From assembly GCF_000374305.1 (NCBI RefSeq), contig NZ_KB894093.1, positions 1,116,001 to 1,180,000 on the forward strand: DNA of 64,000 nt. The letters run 5' to 3'. Positions 24,732 through 33,886 of the stretch are shown one piece after another. How positions within the stretch are numbered: the stretch's first letter is position 1; each line of letters starts with the position of its first letter. The DNA comes from Actinomadura flavalba DSM 45200 (lineage in GTDB: Bacteria > Actinomycetota > Actinomycetes > Streptosporangiales > Streptosporangiaceae). The position numbers were made by a program, and so were the translations under genes. Below the pieces are notes generated by a model, which made no database searches, was not told the DNA's origin, and saw nothing but the letters and a program-made list of their open reading frames with translations.

Positions 24732-26210
24732 CGCGCGGAACGTCCGCAGGATCTGGTCGTGGACGCGCTGGCCGGGCGTCCACCGCGCGTCCGGCGCGGA
24801 GAACGCGAACTCGTAGCCGGGGACGCGGCTGTGCAGCGCGTGCCAGGTCACGCCGTCGGCGCCGCGCCAGGTGTACTCCCACTCGGCGACGTCACGGTCG
24901 TCGCCGGGGACCGGTTCGAGGCGCAGCGTCCGGAACGCCGGGCGTTCCTTCGCCGTCGCCGCCTCCGCCGCGCGCAGCCCGCCGATCGCGTCGCCCTGGG
25001 CGGGCGTGATCCGCAGCGCCGTCCCCGAGGACGGGTCGTTCCACTGCACGCCGCCGCCGCGTTCGGCGCGCGTCCAGTCCGTCGGGACGTCGACCGTGTA
25101 GCCCGCGGCCTCCCGGTAGGTGATCGACTTCGTCGCCGACGCCTGCACGGCCTTCACCGCCGCCGCGTCGCTCTGCCCCACCGAGTTCCACCGCGCCGAC
25201 CACGCCCCCAGCACGACGACCGCGACCGCGAGCACCGCGACGCTGGCCATCGCGCCGGTGCGGGGCAGCCGCCCGGCGAACTCCGACGCGAGCCGCTGCT
25301 GCCACGGCACCTCCGGCGCCGGTTCCGGCGCCGTCGCGACGTCGGTCAGGAGCTGCCGCACGGCCTGCTTGCCGGGCCGGTCGTCGGGCTCCGGCGTGAG
25401 CAGCGCGCCGATGACGGGGGCGAGCGGCCCCGCGTGCTCGGGCGGCTCCTGCTCGTCGAGCAGCACCGCCAGCATCGACGCCAGCGCGTGTGACCGCGCG
25501 AACGGCGACACGCCCTCGACCATCGCGTACAGCGTCGCGCCGAACGACCACAGGTCGGAGCACTCGTCGCCCGCCTCGCCGCGCACCCGCTCGGGAGCCA
25601 GGTAGGCGGGCGAGCCCTCGATGCCCGCGACGAGCGTGTCCTCGATCTCGGTGTCGTCGGCCATGTGGGTGGCGAGGCCGAAGTCGGTGAGCAGGACGCG
25701 GCCGTCGTCGCAGATGAGGATGTTGCTGGGCTTGACGTCGCGGTGCAGGATGCCCGCCTCGTGCGCGGCGGTCAGCACGCCGAGGACGTCCAGGCCGATC
25801 TCGGCGGCGCGGCGCGGCTCCAGCGGGCCGTCCAGCACGATGACCTCGTGCAGCGAGCGCGCCCGGACGAACTCCATGACGATCCACGGCCGCTCGTCCT
25901 CGACGATGACGTCGTGGACGGCGACGACGCCCGGGTGGTTCAGCGCCGCCGTGGCCTTGGCCTCGGCGATCAGGCGCCGGCACAGCAATCGCCGCTCTCC
26001 GTCGGGGAGCCCGTGCGGAAGGCGCACCTCCTTGACGGCGACCTCGCGCTCCAGCACCTCGTCGCGCGCCCGCCAGACGGTTCCCATCCCGCCCCGGCCG
26101 ACGGCGGACAGCAGGCGATACCGCTGCGCAAGCGGTATAGACCCTTCGTGCCCCATGGGGCTTTTATGCACGGGTTCGGCGTCACGCCACTCACCGACCA
26201 GCGCAATCAT
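24723..26210 (-). CDS. Serine/threonine protein kinase, PknB-like, membrane-bound
   Basis: A 495-residue Hanks-type kinase. The kinase domain (about 30-290) shows the P-loop GRGGMGTVWRA, VAVKEV with the ATP Lys, catalytic HRDVKPSN, DFG (LTDFGLAT) and APE (YLAPERVRG). A Pro-rich juxtamembrane stretch leads to one transmembrane helix (MASVAVLAVAVVVLGAW) and an extracellular domain of about 150 residues with no PASTA repeats (YTVDVPTDWTRAERGGGVQW). The sensed signal is unknown. ATG at 26210 is used; a second ATG at 26156 is possible. Converges on rho. Confidence 0.9.
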   Translation of the reverse strand: MIALVGEWRDAEPVHKSPMGHEGSIPLAQRYRLLSAVGRGGMGTVWRARDEVLEREVAVKEVRLPHGLPDGERRLLCRRLIAEAKATAALNHPGVVAVHDVIVEDERPWIVMEFVRARSLHEVIVLDGPLEPRRAAEIGLDVLGVLTAAHEAGILHRDVKPSNILICDDGRVLLTDFGLATHMADDTEIEDTLVAGIEGSPAYLAPERVRGEAGDECSDLWSFGATLYAMVEGVSPFARSHALASMLAVLLDEQEPPEHAGPLAPVIGALLTPEPDDRPGKQAVRQLLTDVATAPEPAPEVPWQQRLASEFAGRLPRTGAMASVAVLAVAVVVLGAWSARWNSVGQSDAAAVKAVQASATKSITYREAAGYTVDVPTDWTRAERGGGVQWNDPSSGTALRITPAQGDAIGGLRAAEAATAKERPAFRTLRLEPVPGDDRDVAEWEYTWRGADGVTWHALHSRVPGYEFAFSAPDARWTPGQRVHDQILRTFRADG

Positions 26211-26383
26211 TTCTTGACCACCATCCCGGGGCTCGCCGAACGTCACACCGACCACCCCCTGCCCTCTCGTCCGACCCCGAACCACCGGACCCGTCCAACT
26301 GGTGGACAAAACGGTCATACGTGTTTCTTGAGGCTCCGGAACAGCCGCGATACATGGGGCTGCGGAGGCCGGTGTGACTCGGG

Positions 26384-27391
26384 TCATGCCTTCACCGCCC
26401 GGCCGTGCAGCGTCCAGGCGATCCACGCCAGCGCGCCCGTCGGGATCTCGATCGCGTACGTGTAGAACGAGTACAGGAGCGTCGCCGTCGCCGCCGGGCC
26501 CGGGTCGGCGCCGAACGCCAGCAGCAGCGCCGCCGTGCCCGTCTCGCTGATGCCCGCGCCGCTCGGCGTGATCACCGCCGTCGTCAGCATCCGGTTGATC
26601 GCGAAGACGGCCGTCGTCTCGGCGAGACCGACGTCCGCGCCGACCGCCGTCAGGCACGCCTGGAACAGCCACGCCTGCAACGCCAGGTAGGCGGCCATGC
26701 CGAACGTCAGGCCCTTCCAGCCGGTGCGCAGCACGCCGATCGTCTTGGCGCGGACGTCGGCCATCGCGCCGTCCGCGCGCCCCAGCAGCGCCCGCGGACG
26801 GGACGGCAGGCGCTGCGCGAACGCGCGGACGCCGTCGTCCAGCCGCCGGGCCGCGCCCGGCGACCGCAGCGCCAGGACGAGCAGCGCGACCGCCGCGAGC
26901 AGCAGCCCCGCGCCGAGCCCCGCCGCGCTCGCCAGCCCCCGGCCCGGAAGCTCGCCCGCGACCAGCAGCGCGATGATGCCGACGGCGGGCAGCAGCAACC
27001 GCGACAGCACGTTCCACACACCGGTGACGAGCGTCGACACGGCGATCGCCGCCGCCCGGTACCCCCAGCCGCGCGCCATCGCGAACGTCACCGCGACGCC
27101 AGCCGCGCCGCCGAACGGCAGCAGGTTGCTCACCGCGCTGCCGACCGCGTTGAGCATGAACGCCCGGATGTGCGTGAGCCCCGGGAGCGACGCCGTGAAC
27201 ACGAACGTGTACGCCCACAGCCCGGCCAGCCACAGCACCGTCAGCCACGCCACCTCGGCCCGCCCGAGCCGTCCCAGCTCCCGCCCGATCCGCCCCCAGT
27301 CGGCGCCGACCAGGTACGGCAGCGCGACGAGCAACCCGAGCGCGGCGGCCAGCGACAGGACCGACAGGCCGGTGCGGGCGGCGCCGCTCAC
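26384..27391 (-). CDS. Lysylphosphatidylglycerol-synthase-like TM protein (UPF0104)
   Basis: A 335-residue polytopic membrane protein with about eight helices, of the flippase-like LPG_synthase_TM/UPF0104 family. Typical pieces are NAVGSAVSNLLPFGGAAGVA, TGVWNVLSRLLLP and NRMLTTAVITPSGAGISETG. Only the membrane half is present, without the aminoacyltransferase domain. Family relatives are thought to move or help synthesise envelope lipids. GTG start overlaps the stop of the PIG-L gene by four bases, so the two are one operon. Confidence 0.88.
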   Translation of the reverse strand: MSGAARTGLSVLSLAAALGLLVALPYLVGADWGRIGRELGRLGRAEVAWLTVLWLAGLWAYTFVFTASLPGLTHIRAFMLNAVGSAVSNLLPFGGAAGVAVTFAMARGWGYRAAAIAVSTLVTGVWNVLSRLLLPAVGIIALLVAGELPGRGLASAAGLGAGLLLAAVALLVLALRSPGAARRLDDGVRAFAQRLPSRPRALLGRADGAMADVRAKTIGVLRTGWKGLTFGMAAYLALQAWLFQACLTAVGADVGLAETTAVFAINRMLTTAVITPSGAGISETGTAALLLAFGADPGPAATATLLYSFYTYAIEIPTGALAWIAWTLHGRAVKA

Positions 27392-28200
27392 CCGTCCGCC
27401 GCCACGCGGACCCGGTCCGGCCAGGCGTCCAGCGGATGCGCCAGATGCGAGCCGGGCGCGACGTCGCGGCGGACGAAGTACTCGGTGCCGAGCGCGTAGC
27501 GGAACAGCGGAGCGGGCAGGCCCAGCAGCGCGCGCAGCGTGCGGACCGTGTCGCCGCCGGTGGCCTGGCTGGCATGCGCCGCGAGCGCCGCCCGCTTGGC
27601 CCCGGCGTGGCGACGGACGCGGACCCGGTGCGTGATCTCGTCCCGTCCGGCGTAGGCGCGGGCGAGGGCGCCGACGTCCACCGCGCGCGGCAGCAGGCCC
27701 CAGCGGCGCAGCGGCCGCAGCACCCGCAGCAGCAGGTCGCGGTCGACGGTGGCCTCCAGCACCACGGGCGTTCCCGCGAGCCGCGCCGCCATCGTCCCGA
27801 CGCGGTGCACCTGCACGTGGTCGGGGTGCCCGTACCCGCCCGCCGGGTCGTAGACGGTGAGCAGGTCGGCGTCCTCCTGCCGCAGGATCTCCGCCAGCTC
27901 CCCGGCCGCCACCGCGACGGACGCCCCCGCGAACCCGCCCGGCATGTCGCCGTCGACGCCGGAGTCGCCGTAGCCGAGGAACACGACCCGCGCGCACCCG
28001 AGCACCGCCGCCGACGCGTGCAGTTCGGCCGTCCGGACGGCGCCGAGCCCCGCGACGTCGTCGGCCAGCCCCCGCTCCCCGGCCGTCGCCACGACGAGCA
28101 CCACCCGGTGACCTTCGGCCGCCAGCAACGCCATCGTCCCGGCCGTCAGCAACGCCTCGTCATCGGGATGAGCATGAAAGAACACACAGGTCCGCCGCAC
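27388..28200 (-). CDS. PIG-L family LmbE-like N-deacetylase
   Basis: A 270-residue zinc-dependent deacetylase of the GlcNAc-PI/MshB/BshB type. Metal and catalytic motifs are AHPDDEAL at residues 10-17 and the distal GYGHPDHVQVHR. A His-rich substrate loop near the C-terminus (PGSHLAHPLD) is also seen. It likely deacetylates an N-acetylglucosaminyl lipid or conjugate. GTG start at 28200 has only a weak AGGCAGG. It is coupled to the flippase-like gene and lies near a divergent GT4 glycosyltransferase, a set that fits glycolipid synthesis better than mycothiol synthesis. Confidence 0.92.
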   Translation of the reverse strand: MRRTCVFFHAHPDDEALLTAGTMALLAAEGHRVVLVVATAGERGLADDVAGLGAVRTAELHASAAVLGCARVVFLGYGDSGVDGDMPGGFAGASVAVAAGELAEILRQEDADLLTVYDPAGGYGHPDHVQVHRVGTMAARLAGTPVVLEATVDRDLLLRVLRPLRRWGLLPRAVDVGALARAYAGRDEITHRVRVRRHAGAKRAALAAHASQATGGDTVRTLRALLGLPAPLFRYALGTEYFVRRDVAPGSHLAHPLDAWPDRVRVAADG

Positions 28201-28268
28201 CCTGCCTAGATGCCCGCCGAATCCTGAAGATCAGCCAGCGTCCAGGTCAAGCCTCCGCCATTGCCCGC

Positions 28269-28551
28269 CTATCGAACGTCCTGCACCAGTGGCAATGTCC
28301 GGAGACGTTCGTCAATGTGCTCGGCGACGAATCCGGGCACCGGCACGTCCCCCTTGACCTGCGGCCAGTGCCCGGACGGTCTCGCGCACGACCACCCGCA
28401 CGCGCGATCCGCCCGCCGTTCAGCGCGAACGCCAATTCGTCGCGGCGAAAATCCGGATAGGCCGATACCGCGACGAAGTCATAGGCGGGCGCAAGCCGAG
28501 GCGCCCGCCGGGATAGCGCCCGGCAGGTCGTCACCGAGAAAGGCGAGCGTG
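28269..28551 (-). pseudogene. hipA-like toxin kinase relic (internal deletion, frameshift)
   Basis: Three short pieces of a HipA-family Ser/Thr kinase follow one another on the minus strand in different frames. First comes TLAFLGDDLPGAI (about 28551-28500), as in the middle of HipA N-terminal regions. Next is RLAPAYDFVAVSAYP with RRDELAFALNGG (about 28505-28430), the C-terminal lobe motif. Last is VPGFVAEHIDERLRTLPLV ending in TAG at 28269-28271, the typical HipA C-terminus. Several hundred residues expected between the first two pieces, including the catalytic loop, are missing. No hipB partner is seen. It fills the otherwise gene-free 458-base gap between PIG-L and GT4. Confidence 0.55.
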
Positions 28552-28658
28552 TCGGGTGGGCGGTTTCGGTCATGATCCCGGTGGTCGCGGGTCAAGGGTG
28601 CGTTACCCGCGCGTCGTGCGGGGCTCACGGGCGAGCGCAGTGCCGAGACTGCGGAGGG

Positions 28659-29756
28659 ATGAGGATTCTCCATGTCAGCGACTGTTTTCCGCCGCGGCTC
28701 GGCGGGATCGAGGTGCAGGTCGACGGGCTGGCGCGGGCGCAGCACGCCGCCGGGCACGACGTCGCCGTGGCCACCGCCACGCCGGGGCCGGGCGGCGCCG
28801 GGCCGTTCCCGGTGGACCGGCTGGTCGCGCCGATGCCGTGGGAGCTTCCCGTCGGGCGGTCGCTCACGCCCGTGCTCGACCTGCGCAAACCCGACGTCGT
28901 CCACGTGCACGCCGGGGCCGTGTCGCCGTTCGCGTGGCGGGCGGTGCGCCGCGCCGGGCTGGAGGGCGTGCCGGTCGTGCTCACCGTCCACAGCCTGTGG
29001 GGGCCGTTCAGCCGCACCGTGTACGGACGGCTCGTCGGCGGCTGGACGCGGCGCGGGCTCGTCGTCACGGCGGTCAGCCGCGCCGCCGCGGCGCCGATCG
29101 AGCGGGTCGTCGCCGGGCGCGCGCCGGTGCGGATCGTGTCGAACGGCATCGACCTCGCCGCCTGGCACGCGGACGGCACCGCCCCGCCGCAGGACGCGCC
29201 CGACCTGCTGCATGTCGTCGCCGTCGGCCGTCTCGCGCCGCGCAAGGAGCCGCTGAACCTGCTGCGGCTGCTGCGGCACGTCGGGGAGCGCGCGCCGATC
29301 CGCGCGACCGTCGTCGGGGACGGCCCGGCCCGGCCCCGCATGGAGCGGTACCTGACCCGGCACCGCATGGACTGGGTGCGGCTCACCGGGCGCCTGGACC
29401 GGCCCGGCGTCCGCGCCGTCCTGGCCGACGCCGACGTGTTCGTCGCCCCGGCCGCGCGCGAGTCGTTCGGCCTCGCCGCGCTGGAGGCGCGGCTGGCCGG
29501 GGTGCCCGTGGTGGCGCAGGCGGGCAGCGGCGTCGCGGACTTCGTGGAGTCCGGCCGGGAGGGGCTGCTCGGCCGGACGTTCCCGGAGCTGTCGGCGGCG
29601 CTGCTGCGCCTCGCCGCCGACCACGCCCTCCGCTACCGCATCAGCGCCCACAACCGCGGCACCGAGCCCGTGCGCTGCACGTGGGACGCGGTGCTCGCGG
29701 CGTTCGACGACTGCTACGCGCTGGCGTCCGCGAAGACGCCCTTGGCCCACTTGTAG
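28659..29756 (+). CDS. Glycosyltransferase family 4
   Basis: A 365-residue GT-B fold retaining glycosyltransferase. The N-terminal acceptor domain opens ILHVSDCFPPRLGGIEVQV, whose GG loop is typical of GT4. The C-terminal donor domain has VGRLAPRKEPLNLLR and the E-x7-E-like region APAARESFGLAALEARLAGVPVVA. The sugar and acceptor are unknown. ATG at 28659 matches the family start; GGAGG sits unusually close to it. The 3' end overlaps the convergent acyl-CoA ligase by 43 bases. Confidence 0.92.
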   Translation: MRILHVSDCFPPRLGGIEVQVDGLARAQHAAGHDVAVATATPGPGGAGPFPVDRLVAPMPWELPVGRSLTPVLDLRKPDVVHVHAGAVSPFAWRAVRRAGLEGVPVVLTVHSLWGPFSRTVYGRLVGGWTRRGLVVTAVSRAAAAPIERVVAGRAPVRIVSNGIDLAAWHADGTAPPQDAPDLLHVVAVGRLAPRKEPLNLLRLLRHVGERAPIRATVVGDGPARPRMERYLTRHRMDWVRLTGRLDRPGVRAVLADADVFVAPAARESFGLAALEARLAGVPVVAQAGSGVADFVESGREGLLGRTFPELSAALLRLAADHALRYRISAHNRGTEPVRCTWDAVLAAFDDCYALASAKTPLAHL

Positions 29757-31300
29757 TCGGACTTGCCGACGGCGGTGCGCTGCACCTCGTCCACCAGCGT
29801 GATCTGCCGGGGCAGCTTGTAGCCGGCGATGAGGTCCCGGCAGTGCTCGGTCAGCTCCTCCAGCGTCGGGGCTGTGCCGGGGCGCGGCGCGATGACGGCG
29901 GCGACGCGCTGCCCGAACCGCTCGTCGGGCAGGCCGACCACGACGACGTCGTAGACGTCCGGGTGGTCCTTCAGCGCGACCTCGACCTCTTCGGGGTAGA
30001 CCTTCTCGCCACCGGTGTTGATCATGAGGGAGCCGCGGCCGAGGAGCGTGATCGTGCCGTCCTCCTCCAGCGACGCGAAGTCGCCGGGGATCGACCAGCG
30101 CGTCCCGTTCCGGTCGGTGAAGAAGGTCTTGGCCGTCTTGGCCGGGTCGTTGTAGTAGCCGAGCGGAATGTGGCCGCTGCGGGCCAGCCGTCCGATCTCG
30201 CCCGGCCGGACGACGTCGAGGTCGTCGTCCAGGACGGTCGTGTCCGGCTTCATCGCGAAGCGGGCCGTGCCCTCCTTGCCGCCCACCGACGGGCCGGTCG
30301 CGCCGGTCTCCGAGGCGCCGTAGTTGTCGAGGAACATCACGTTCGGCAGGTGGGCCTTCAGCTCGTCCTTGGCGCCCTCGGTGAGCGGCGCGCCGCCGGA
30401 CGCGACGGCGAACAGCGAGGAGGTGTCGTACCCGCCCCGGGCGAGTTCCTTGGCGATCGGGCGCCCCATCACGTCACCGACGATCATGATCACGTTCGCC
30501 TGCTCCGCCGCCAGCAGGTCCAGCGCCCGCTTCGCGTCGAACGCGTGGTCGGTGTAGAGGACGACCTTCGCGCCGCTGAACAGCCCCATGCACGCCACCC
30601 ACTGCCCCGCGCCGTGCATGACGGGGGCGCAGTCGAGCACCGACATCGGCGGCTGCTCGGCGTTCGCGGCGATGGCGTCCGGGCTGGTGATGGGGTCACC
30701 GAGGACGTTCCCGCCGCCGAGCGCGCCGAAGAAGATGTCCTCGCAGCGCCACTCGACGCCCTTGGGATAGCCCGTCGTGCCGCCGGTGTACATGATGTAG
30801 CGGTCGTCGCTGGAGCGCTCGGGGAAGTCGTCGGTCGCGTCGGCGGCGGCCAGCGCCTTCTCGTACTCGACCGCGCCGGGGACGTCGTTGGTGCCGCCGT
30901 CCTCCAGCACCAGGACGTGCGCCAGCTCGGGCAGGTCGGCCCGGACCGCCTGCACGCGCTCCAGCAGCGACCGCTCCCCGATGAGCGCCACCGAGTCGGA
31001 GTCGGACAGGACGTGGTGCAGTTCGGCCGCCACGTACCGGAAGTTCACCGGGATCGGCACCGCGCGGATCTTGAAGATGCCGAGCATCGCCTCGATCCAC
31101 TCGGCGCGGTTGTAGGACAGGATCGCGACGTGCTGTCCGGCTCGCACGCCCGCCTGCGCGAGGTGGTGCCCGACGCGGTTCGCCCGCTCGTTGAGTTCCT
31201 TGAGGGTCCGTCGTTCGTCGCCCGCGACGAGCGCCGGGCGGTCGGGGCCCGCCGCGGCCAGGATCTCCAGAAGGTCGGCCAGGTTGTAGCTGCGCGCCAT
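29714..31300 (-). CDS. Acyl-CoA synthetase (AMP-forming), FadD19-like
   Basis: A 528-residue ANL-superfamily ligase that adenylates a carboxylic acid and attaches CoA. Core motifs are YTGGTTGYPKGVEW (P-loop), DNYGASETGATG, GDFASLEEDG with GRGSLMINTGGEKVYPEEVE (hinge), and the C-terminal Lys in GKSDYKWAKG. The N-terminus (NLADLLEILAAAGPDRPALV) and ILSYNRAEWIEAMLGIFKIR are close in style to FadD19-type ligases for bulky or steroid side-chain acids. ATG at 31300 has GAGGA 7 bases upstream. It probably feeds the MaoC and thiolase enzymes nearby. Confidence 0.92.
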   Translation of the reverse strand: MARSYNLADLLEILAAAGPDRPALVAGDERRTLKELNERANRVGHHLAQAGVRAGQHVAILSYNRAEWIEAMLGIFKIRAVPIPVNFRYVAAELHHVLSDSDSVALIGERSLLERVQAVRADLPELAHVLVLEDGGTNDVPGAVEYEKALAAADATDDFPERSSDDRYIMYTGGTTGYPKGVEWRCEDIFFGALGGGNVLGDPITSPDAIAANAEQPPMSVLDCAPVMHGAGQWVACMGLFSGAKVVLYTDHAFDAKRALDLLAAEQANVIMIVGDVMGRPIAKELARGGYDTSSLFAVASGGAPLTEGAKDELKAHLPNVMFLDNYGASETGATGPSVGGKEGTARFAMKPDTTVLDDDLDVVRPGEIGRLARSGHIPLGYYNDPAKTAKTFFTDRNGTRWSIPGDFASLEEDGTITLLGRGSLMINTGGEKVYPEEVEVALKDHPDVYDVVVVGLPDERFGQRVAAVIAPRPGTAPTLEELTEHCRDLIAGYKLPRQITLVDEVQRTAVGKSDYKWAKGVFADASA

Positions 31301-31537
31301 GCCAGGTCCTCGCTGGTGGGGTGGGTACGAGTGCCCCGATTCATCCACACCCTGCGGTAAGTATTCAATTGCTCGTCTATCAGTGCTCTCATGAGATGGA
31401 TCACAGCGGAGCGACCTCTAGCCGGGCGGTGACGGGGAACACGCCCGGATGCGGCCGGGCCGGGCCGTTCTTACACCGGTCTTATCCGCGAACCGGCAAG
31501 CTGTGCCGTAACGATTCAATATCAGACAGGGGTTGTG

Positions 31538-32083
31538 GTGAGCGCAGGCACGATGGCGTGGACGCCTCCGACGTGGGAGGAGATCGTCACCGAGCACTCC
31601 ACGCGGGTGTTCCGGCTGGCGTACCGGCTGACCGGCGACAAGCACGACGCCGAAGACCTGACCCAGGACGTGTTCGTGCGGGTGTTCCGCTCGCTGTCCT
31701 CCTACAGCCCCGGCACGTTCGAGGGCTGGCTGCACCGCATCACCACGAACCTCTTCCTCGACAAGGCCCGCCGCAAGCAGCGCATCCGCTTCGACCCCCT
31801 CGCCGACGACGCCGCCGAACGCCTCCCGGGCCGCGAGCCGTCCCCCGCGCAGGCGTACGACGACCGCCACCTGGACGCCGACATCCAGCGCGCCCTCAAC
31901 GCGCTGGCCCCCGAGTACCGCGCCGCCGTCGTCCTCTGCGACATCGAGGGGCTCTCCTACGAAGAGGTCGCCGCCTCGCTCGGCGTCAAGCTCGGCACCG
32001 TCCGCTCGCGCATCCACCGGGGCCGCTCGCAGCTCCGCGCCGCGCTGGAGCACCGCCGTCCCACCCCGGTCCCCACCGCCTGA
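31538..32083 (+). CDS. ECF RNA polymerase sigma factor, SigE-like
   Basis: A 181-residue sigma factor. Region 2 contains [29 protein letters not shown] and the W-L-H-R-I segment; region 4 contains [26 protein letters not shown], then [18 protein letters not shown]. It resembles the SigE/SigR-like ECF group. No anti-sigma gene follows; the next gene is a hydrolase. GTG 31538 is preferred to GTG 31535 because AGGGG then has normal spacing; ATG at 31553 is also possible. The 237 bases upstream contain no clear ECF autoregulated promoter. Confidence 0.92.
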   Translation: MSAGTMAWTPPTWEEIVTEHSTRVFRLAYRLTGDKHDAEDLTQDVFVRVFRSLSSYSPGTFEGWLHRITTNLFLDKARRKQRIRFDPLADDAAERLPGREPSPAQAYDDRHLDADIQRALNALAPEYRAAVVLCDIEGLSYEEVAASLGVKLGTVRSRIHRGRSQLRAALEHRRPTPVPTA

Positions 32084-32139
32084 ACCCCTGCGTGACCGGG
32101 CTCACAGCCCGATTCGTCCGGGTGATTTACGCTCGCGGC

Positions 32140-32934
32140 GTGGACATCGTCTTCGAGCGGCGCGGCTCCGGGCCGCCGCTGGTGCTGCTGCACGGGATCG
32201 GGCACCGCTGGCAGGCGTGGGCGCCCGTCCTGGACCGGCTCGCCGCGCACCGCGACGTCATCGCCGTCGATCTGCCCGGGTTCGGGCAGTCCGCGCCGCT
32301 GCCCAAGGGCACGCCGTACACGCTGGACACGGCCGTCGAACGGCTCCGGACGTCCTTCGACGACCTCGGCCTCAAGCACCCGCACATCGCGGGCAACTCG
32401 CTCGGCGGCCTGTTCGCGCTGGAGGCCGCCGACCGGGGGCTCGTCAGCTCCGCGACGGCGCTGTCGCCCGCCGGGTTCTTCAACGCCGCCGAGCTGCGGT
32501 TCGCGGCCGGGGTGCTGCGGGCGTCGCGGGTGGCGGCGAACGTCCCCGACCCCGTCCTGAACCGGCTGGCCGCCTCCCCGCGCCGCCGCGCCGCCATGTT
32601 CGGCATGATCTACGGCCGTCCCGACCTGATGGACACCACCGTCCTCGCCGGCGACGCCAAGGCCCTCCGCGACGCCGCCGGTTTCCTGCCGACGCTCAAG
32701 GCGGGCCGCAGGGTCCGGTTCGCGGGCCGCTGCGCCGACGTCCCCGTCACGATCGGCTGGGGCACCCGCGACCGCCTGCTCCGGCCCGGCCAGGCCGTCC
32801 GCGCCCAGCAGCGCCTGCCGGACGCCCGCTTCGTCTGGCTGCACGGCTGCGGGCACGTCCCCATGGGCGACGATCCCGACAAGGTCACCCAGCTCCTCCT
32901 TGAAGGCAGCGACCACCCCCTGCGCGACGCCTAG
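32140..32934 (+). CDS. Alpha/beta hydrolase
   Basis: A 264-residue alpha/beta-hydrolase-fold enzyme. Landmarks are LVLLHGIGHRWQAW (oxyanion HG), the nucleophile elbow AGNSLGGL (Ser in G-N-S-L-G), GWGTRDRLLRP (acid) and HGCGHVPMGDDP (catalytic His), so the triad is complete. Substrate unknown. GTG at 32140 is chosen since TACGCT, a TANNNT -10 match, ends 7 bases before it, which fits a leaderless mRNA. In-frame GTGs at 32092 and 32122 lack ribosome binding sites. It follows the sigma gene by 56 bases. Confidence 0.88.
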   Translation: MDIVFERRGSGPPLVLLHGIGHRWQAWAPVLDRLAAHRDVIAVDLPGFGQSAPLPKGTPYTLDTAVERLRTSFDDLGLKHPHIAGNSLGGLFALEAADRGLVSSATALSPAGFFNAAELRFAAGVLRASRVAANVPDPVLNRLAASPRRRAAMFGMIYGRPDLMDTTVLAGDAKALRDAAGFLPTLKAGRRVRFAGRCADVPVTIGWGTRDRLLRPGQAVRAQQRLPDARFVWLHGCGHVPMGDDPDKVTQLLLEGSDHPLRDA

Positions 32935-32952
32935 CGCAGGGGGACGGGGACG

Positions 32953-33801
32953 CTAGTCGCCGATCTCGGCGCGGCCGTCCTTGATGACGACGTCGCCCGC
33001 CGACGAGGTGCACTCGAACGCGTAGGCGCCCGCGCTCTCCCGCCAGATGCGGGTGGTCACGTCCTGGCCGGGCAGTACCGGGCGCGAGAAGCGCACGGCG
33101 AGGCGCCGGAGCCGGGACGGGTCGCCGGCCGCCGCCGACTCGATCACCGCGCGGGACGTGAACGCCATCGTGCACAGGCCGTGCGCGATGATGCCGGGCA
33201 GCCCGGCCGAGCGGGCGAACGCGTCGTCGGTGTGGATCGGCATCGGGTCGCCGGACGCCTCCGCGTACCGGTACGTCTGGTCGTCGTCGACGTGCTGGGT
33301 CACCTCCGCGAACGGGGTGTCGTCGCGCAGCGCGTCGGGGAAGCCGTGCGCGGGCGCCAGCTCGCCGACGGTCTCCCCGGCCTGGAAGCCGCGGAAGAAC
33401 GAGACCATCCACTGCTCGTTGACGAGGTCGCCGTCGTCGGCGCGCGTCTCCAGCTTCAGCGACACCGTCGTGCCGGACGACTTCGACGCGAAGCCCGTCA
33501 CCTGCGCGCGCGAGACGAGCTTCATGCCGGGCACGATCGGCCGGTGGAAGACCATGTCCTGCTCGCCGTGGACGACGAACGGGATCAGGCTGTCCGGGAC
33601 GACCTTGAACAGCGGCGGGATCATCCCCTCGAACACCGGCACGATCGCGAAGACCGGCGGCGCCAGCGTGCCGTCCAGGTAGACGGGGTTGGGGTCGTTG
33701 GTCGCCTCGGCGTAGGCGATCGTGCGGTCCCGTTCGACGTCGAACGTGAACGGGTCGCTCCAGACCCCGAGGCTTTCGGTGTTCATCTTCGGCTCGGTCA
33801 T
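32953..33801 (-). CDS. MaoC-like double hot-dog dehydratase/hydratase
   Basis: A 282-residue protein with two hot-dog domains. The first (about 1-150) is a degenerate MaoC_dehydratas_N-like domain (RTIAYAEATNDPNPVYLDG). The second (about 155-282) carries the active hydratase motif YRYAEASGDPMPIHTDDAFARSAG with Asp and His, then GIIAHGLCTMAF. It probably hydrates a trans-2-enoyl-CoA in beta-oxidation. ATG at 33801 has GGAGG at ideal spacing. It is divergent from the thiolase across a region holding two copies of one operator. Confidence 0.92.
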   Translation of the reverse strand: MTEPKMNTESLGVWSDPFTFDVERDRTIAYAEATNDPNPVYLDGTLAPPVFAIVPVFEGMIPPLFKVVPDSLIPFVVHGEQDMVFHRPIVPGMKLVSRAQVTGFASKSSGTTVSLKLETRADDGDLVNEQWMVSFFRGFQAGETVGELAPAHGFPDALRDDTPFAEVTQHVDDDQTYRYAEASGDPMPIHTDDAFARSAGLPGIIAHGLCTMAFTSRAVIESAAAGDPSRLRRLAVRFSRPVLPGQDVTTRIWRESAGAYAFECTSSAGDVVIKDGRAEIGD

Positions 33802-33816
33802 GGCCACCTCCGCACG

Positions 33817-33840
33817 GAAACATACATGCGTGACTGTTTC
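33817..33840. promoter_or_regulatory. TetR-type operator, copy 1 (maoC side)
   Basis: Imperfect 24-bp dyad with core ACATACA-N6-ACTGTTT (equivalently AAACAGT-N6-TGTATGT on the other strand). It lies 15 bases upstream of the maoC start. The same core occurs at 33887 and at 35859 near tetR. Confidence 0.7.
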
Positions 33841-33886
33841 TCCAACCAGCCGGACCGGGGAGCCCGCCCGGCGGCCGCGCGAGGCA

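Noticed and set aside
31432-31480. GGAAC at about 31436 as an autoregulated ECF promoter -35 before the sigma gene
   Set aside because: No matching -10 at the expected 16-17 base spacing.
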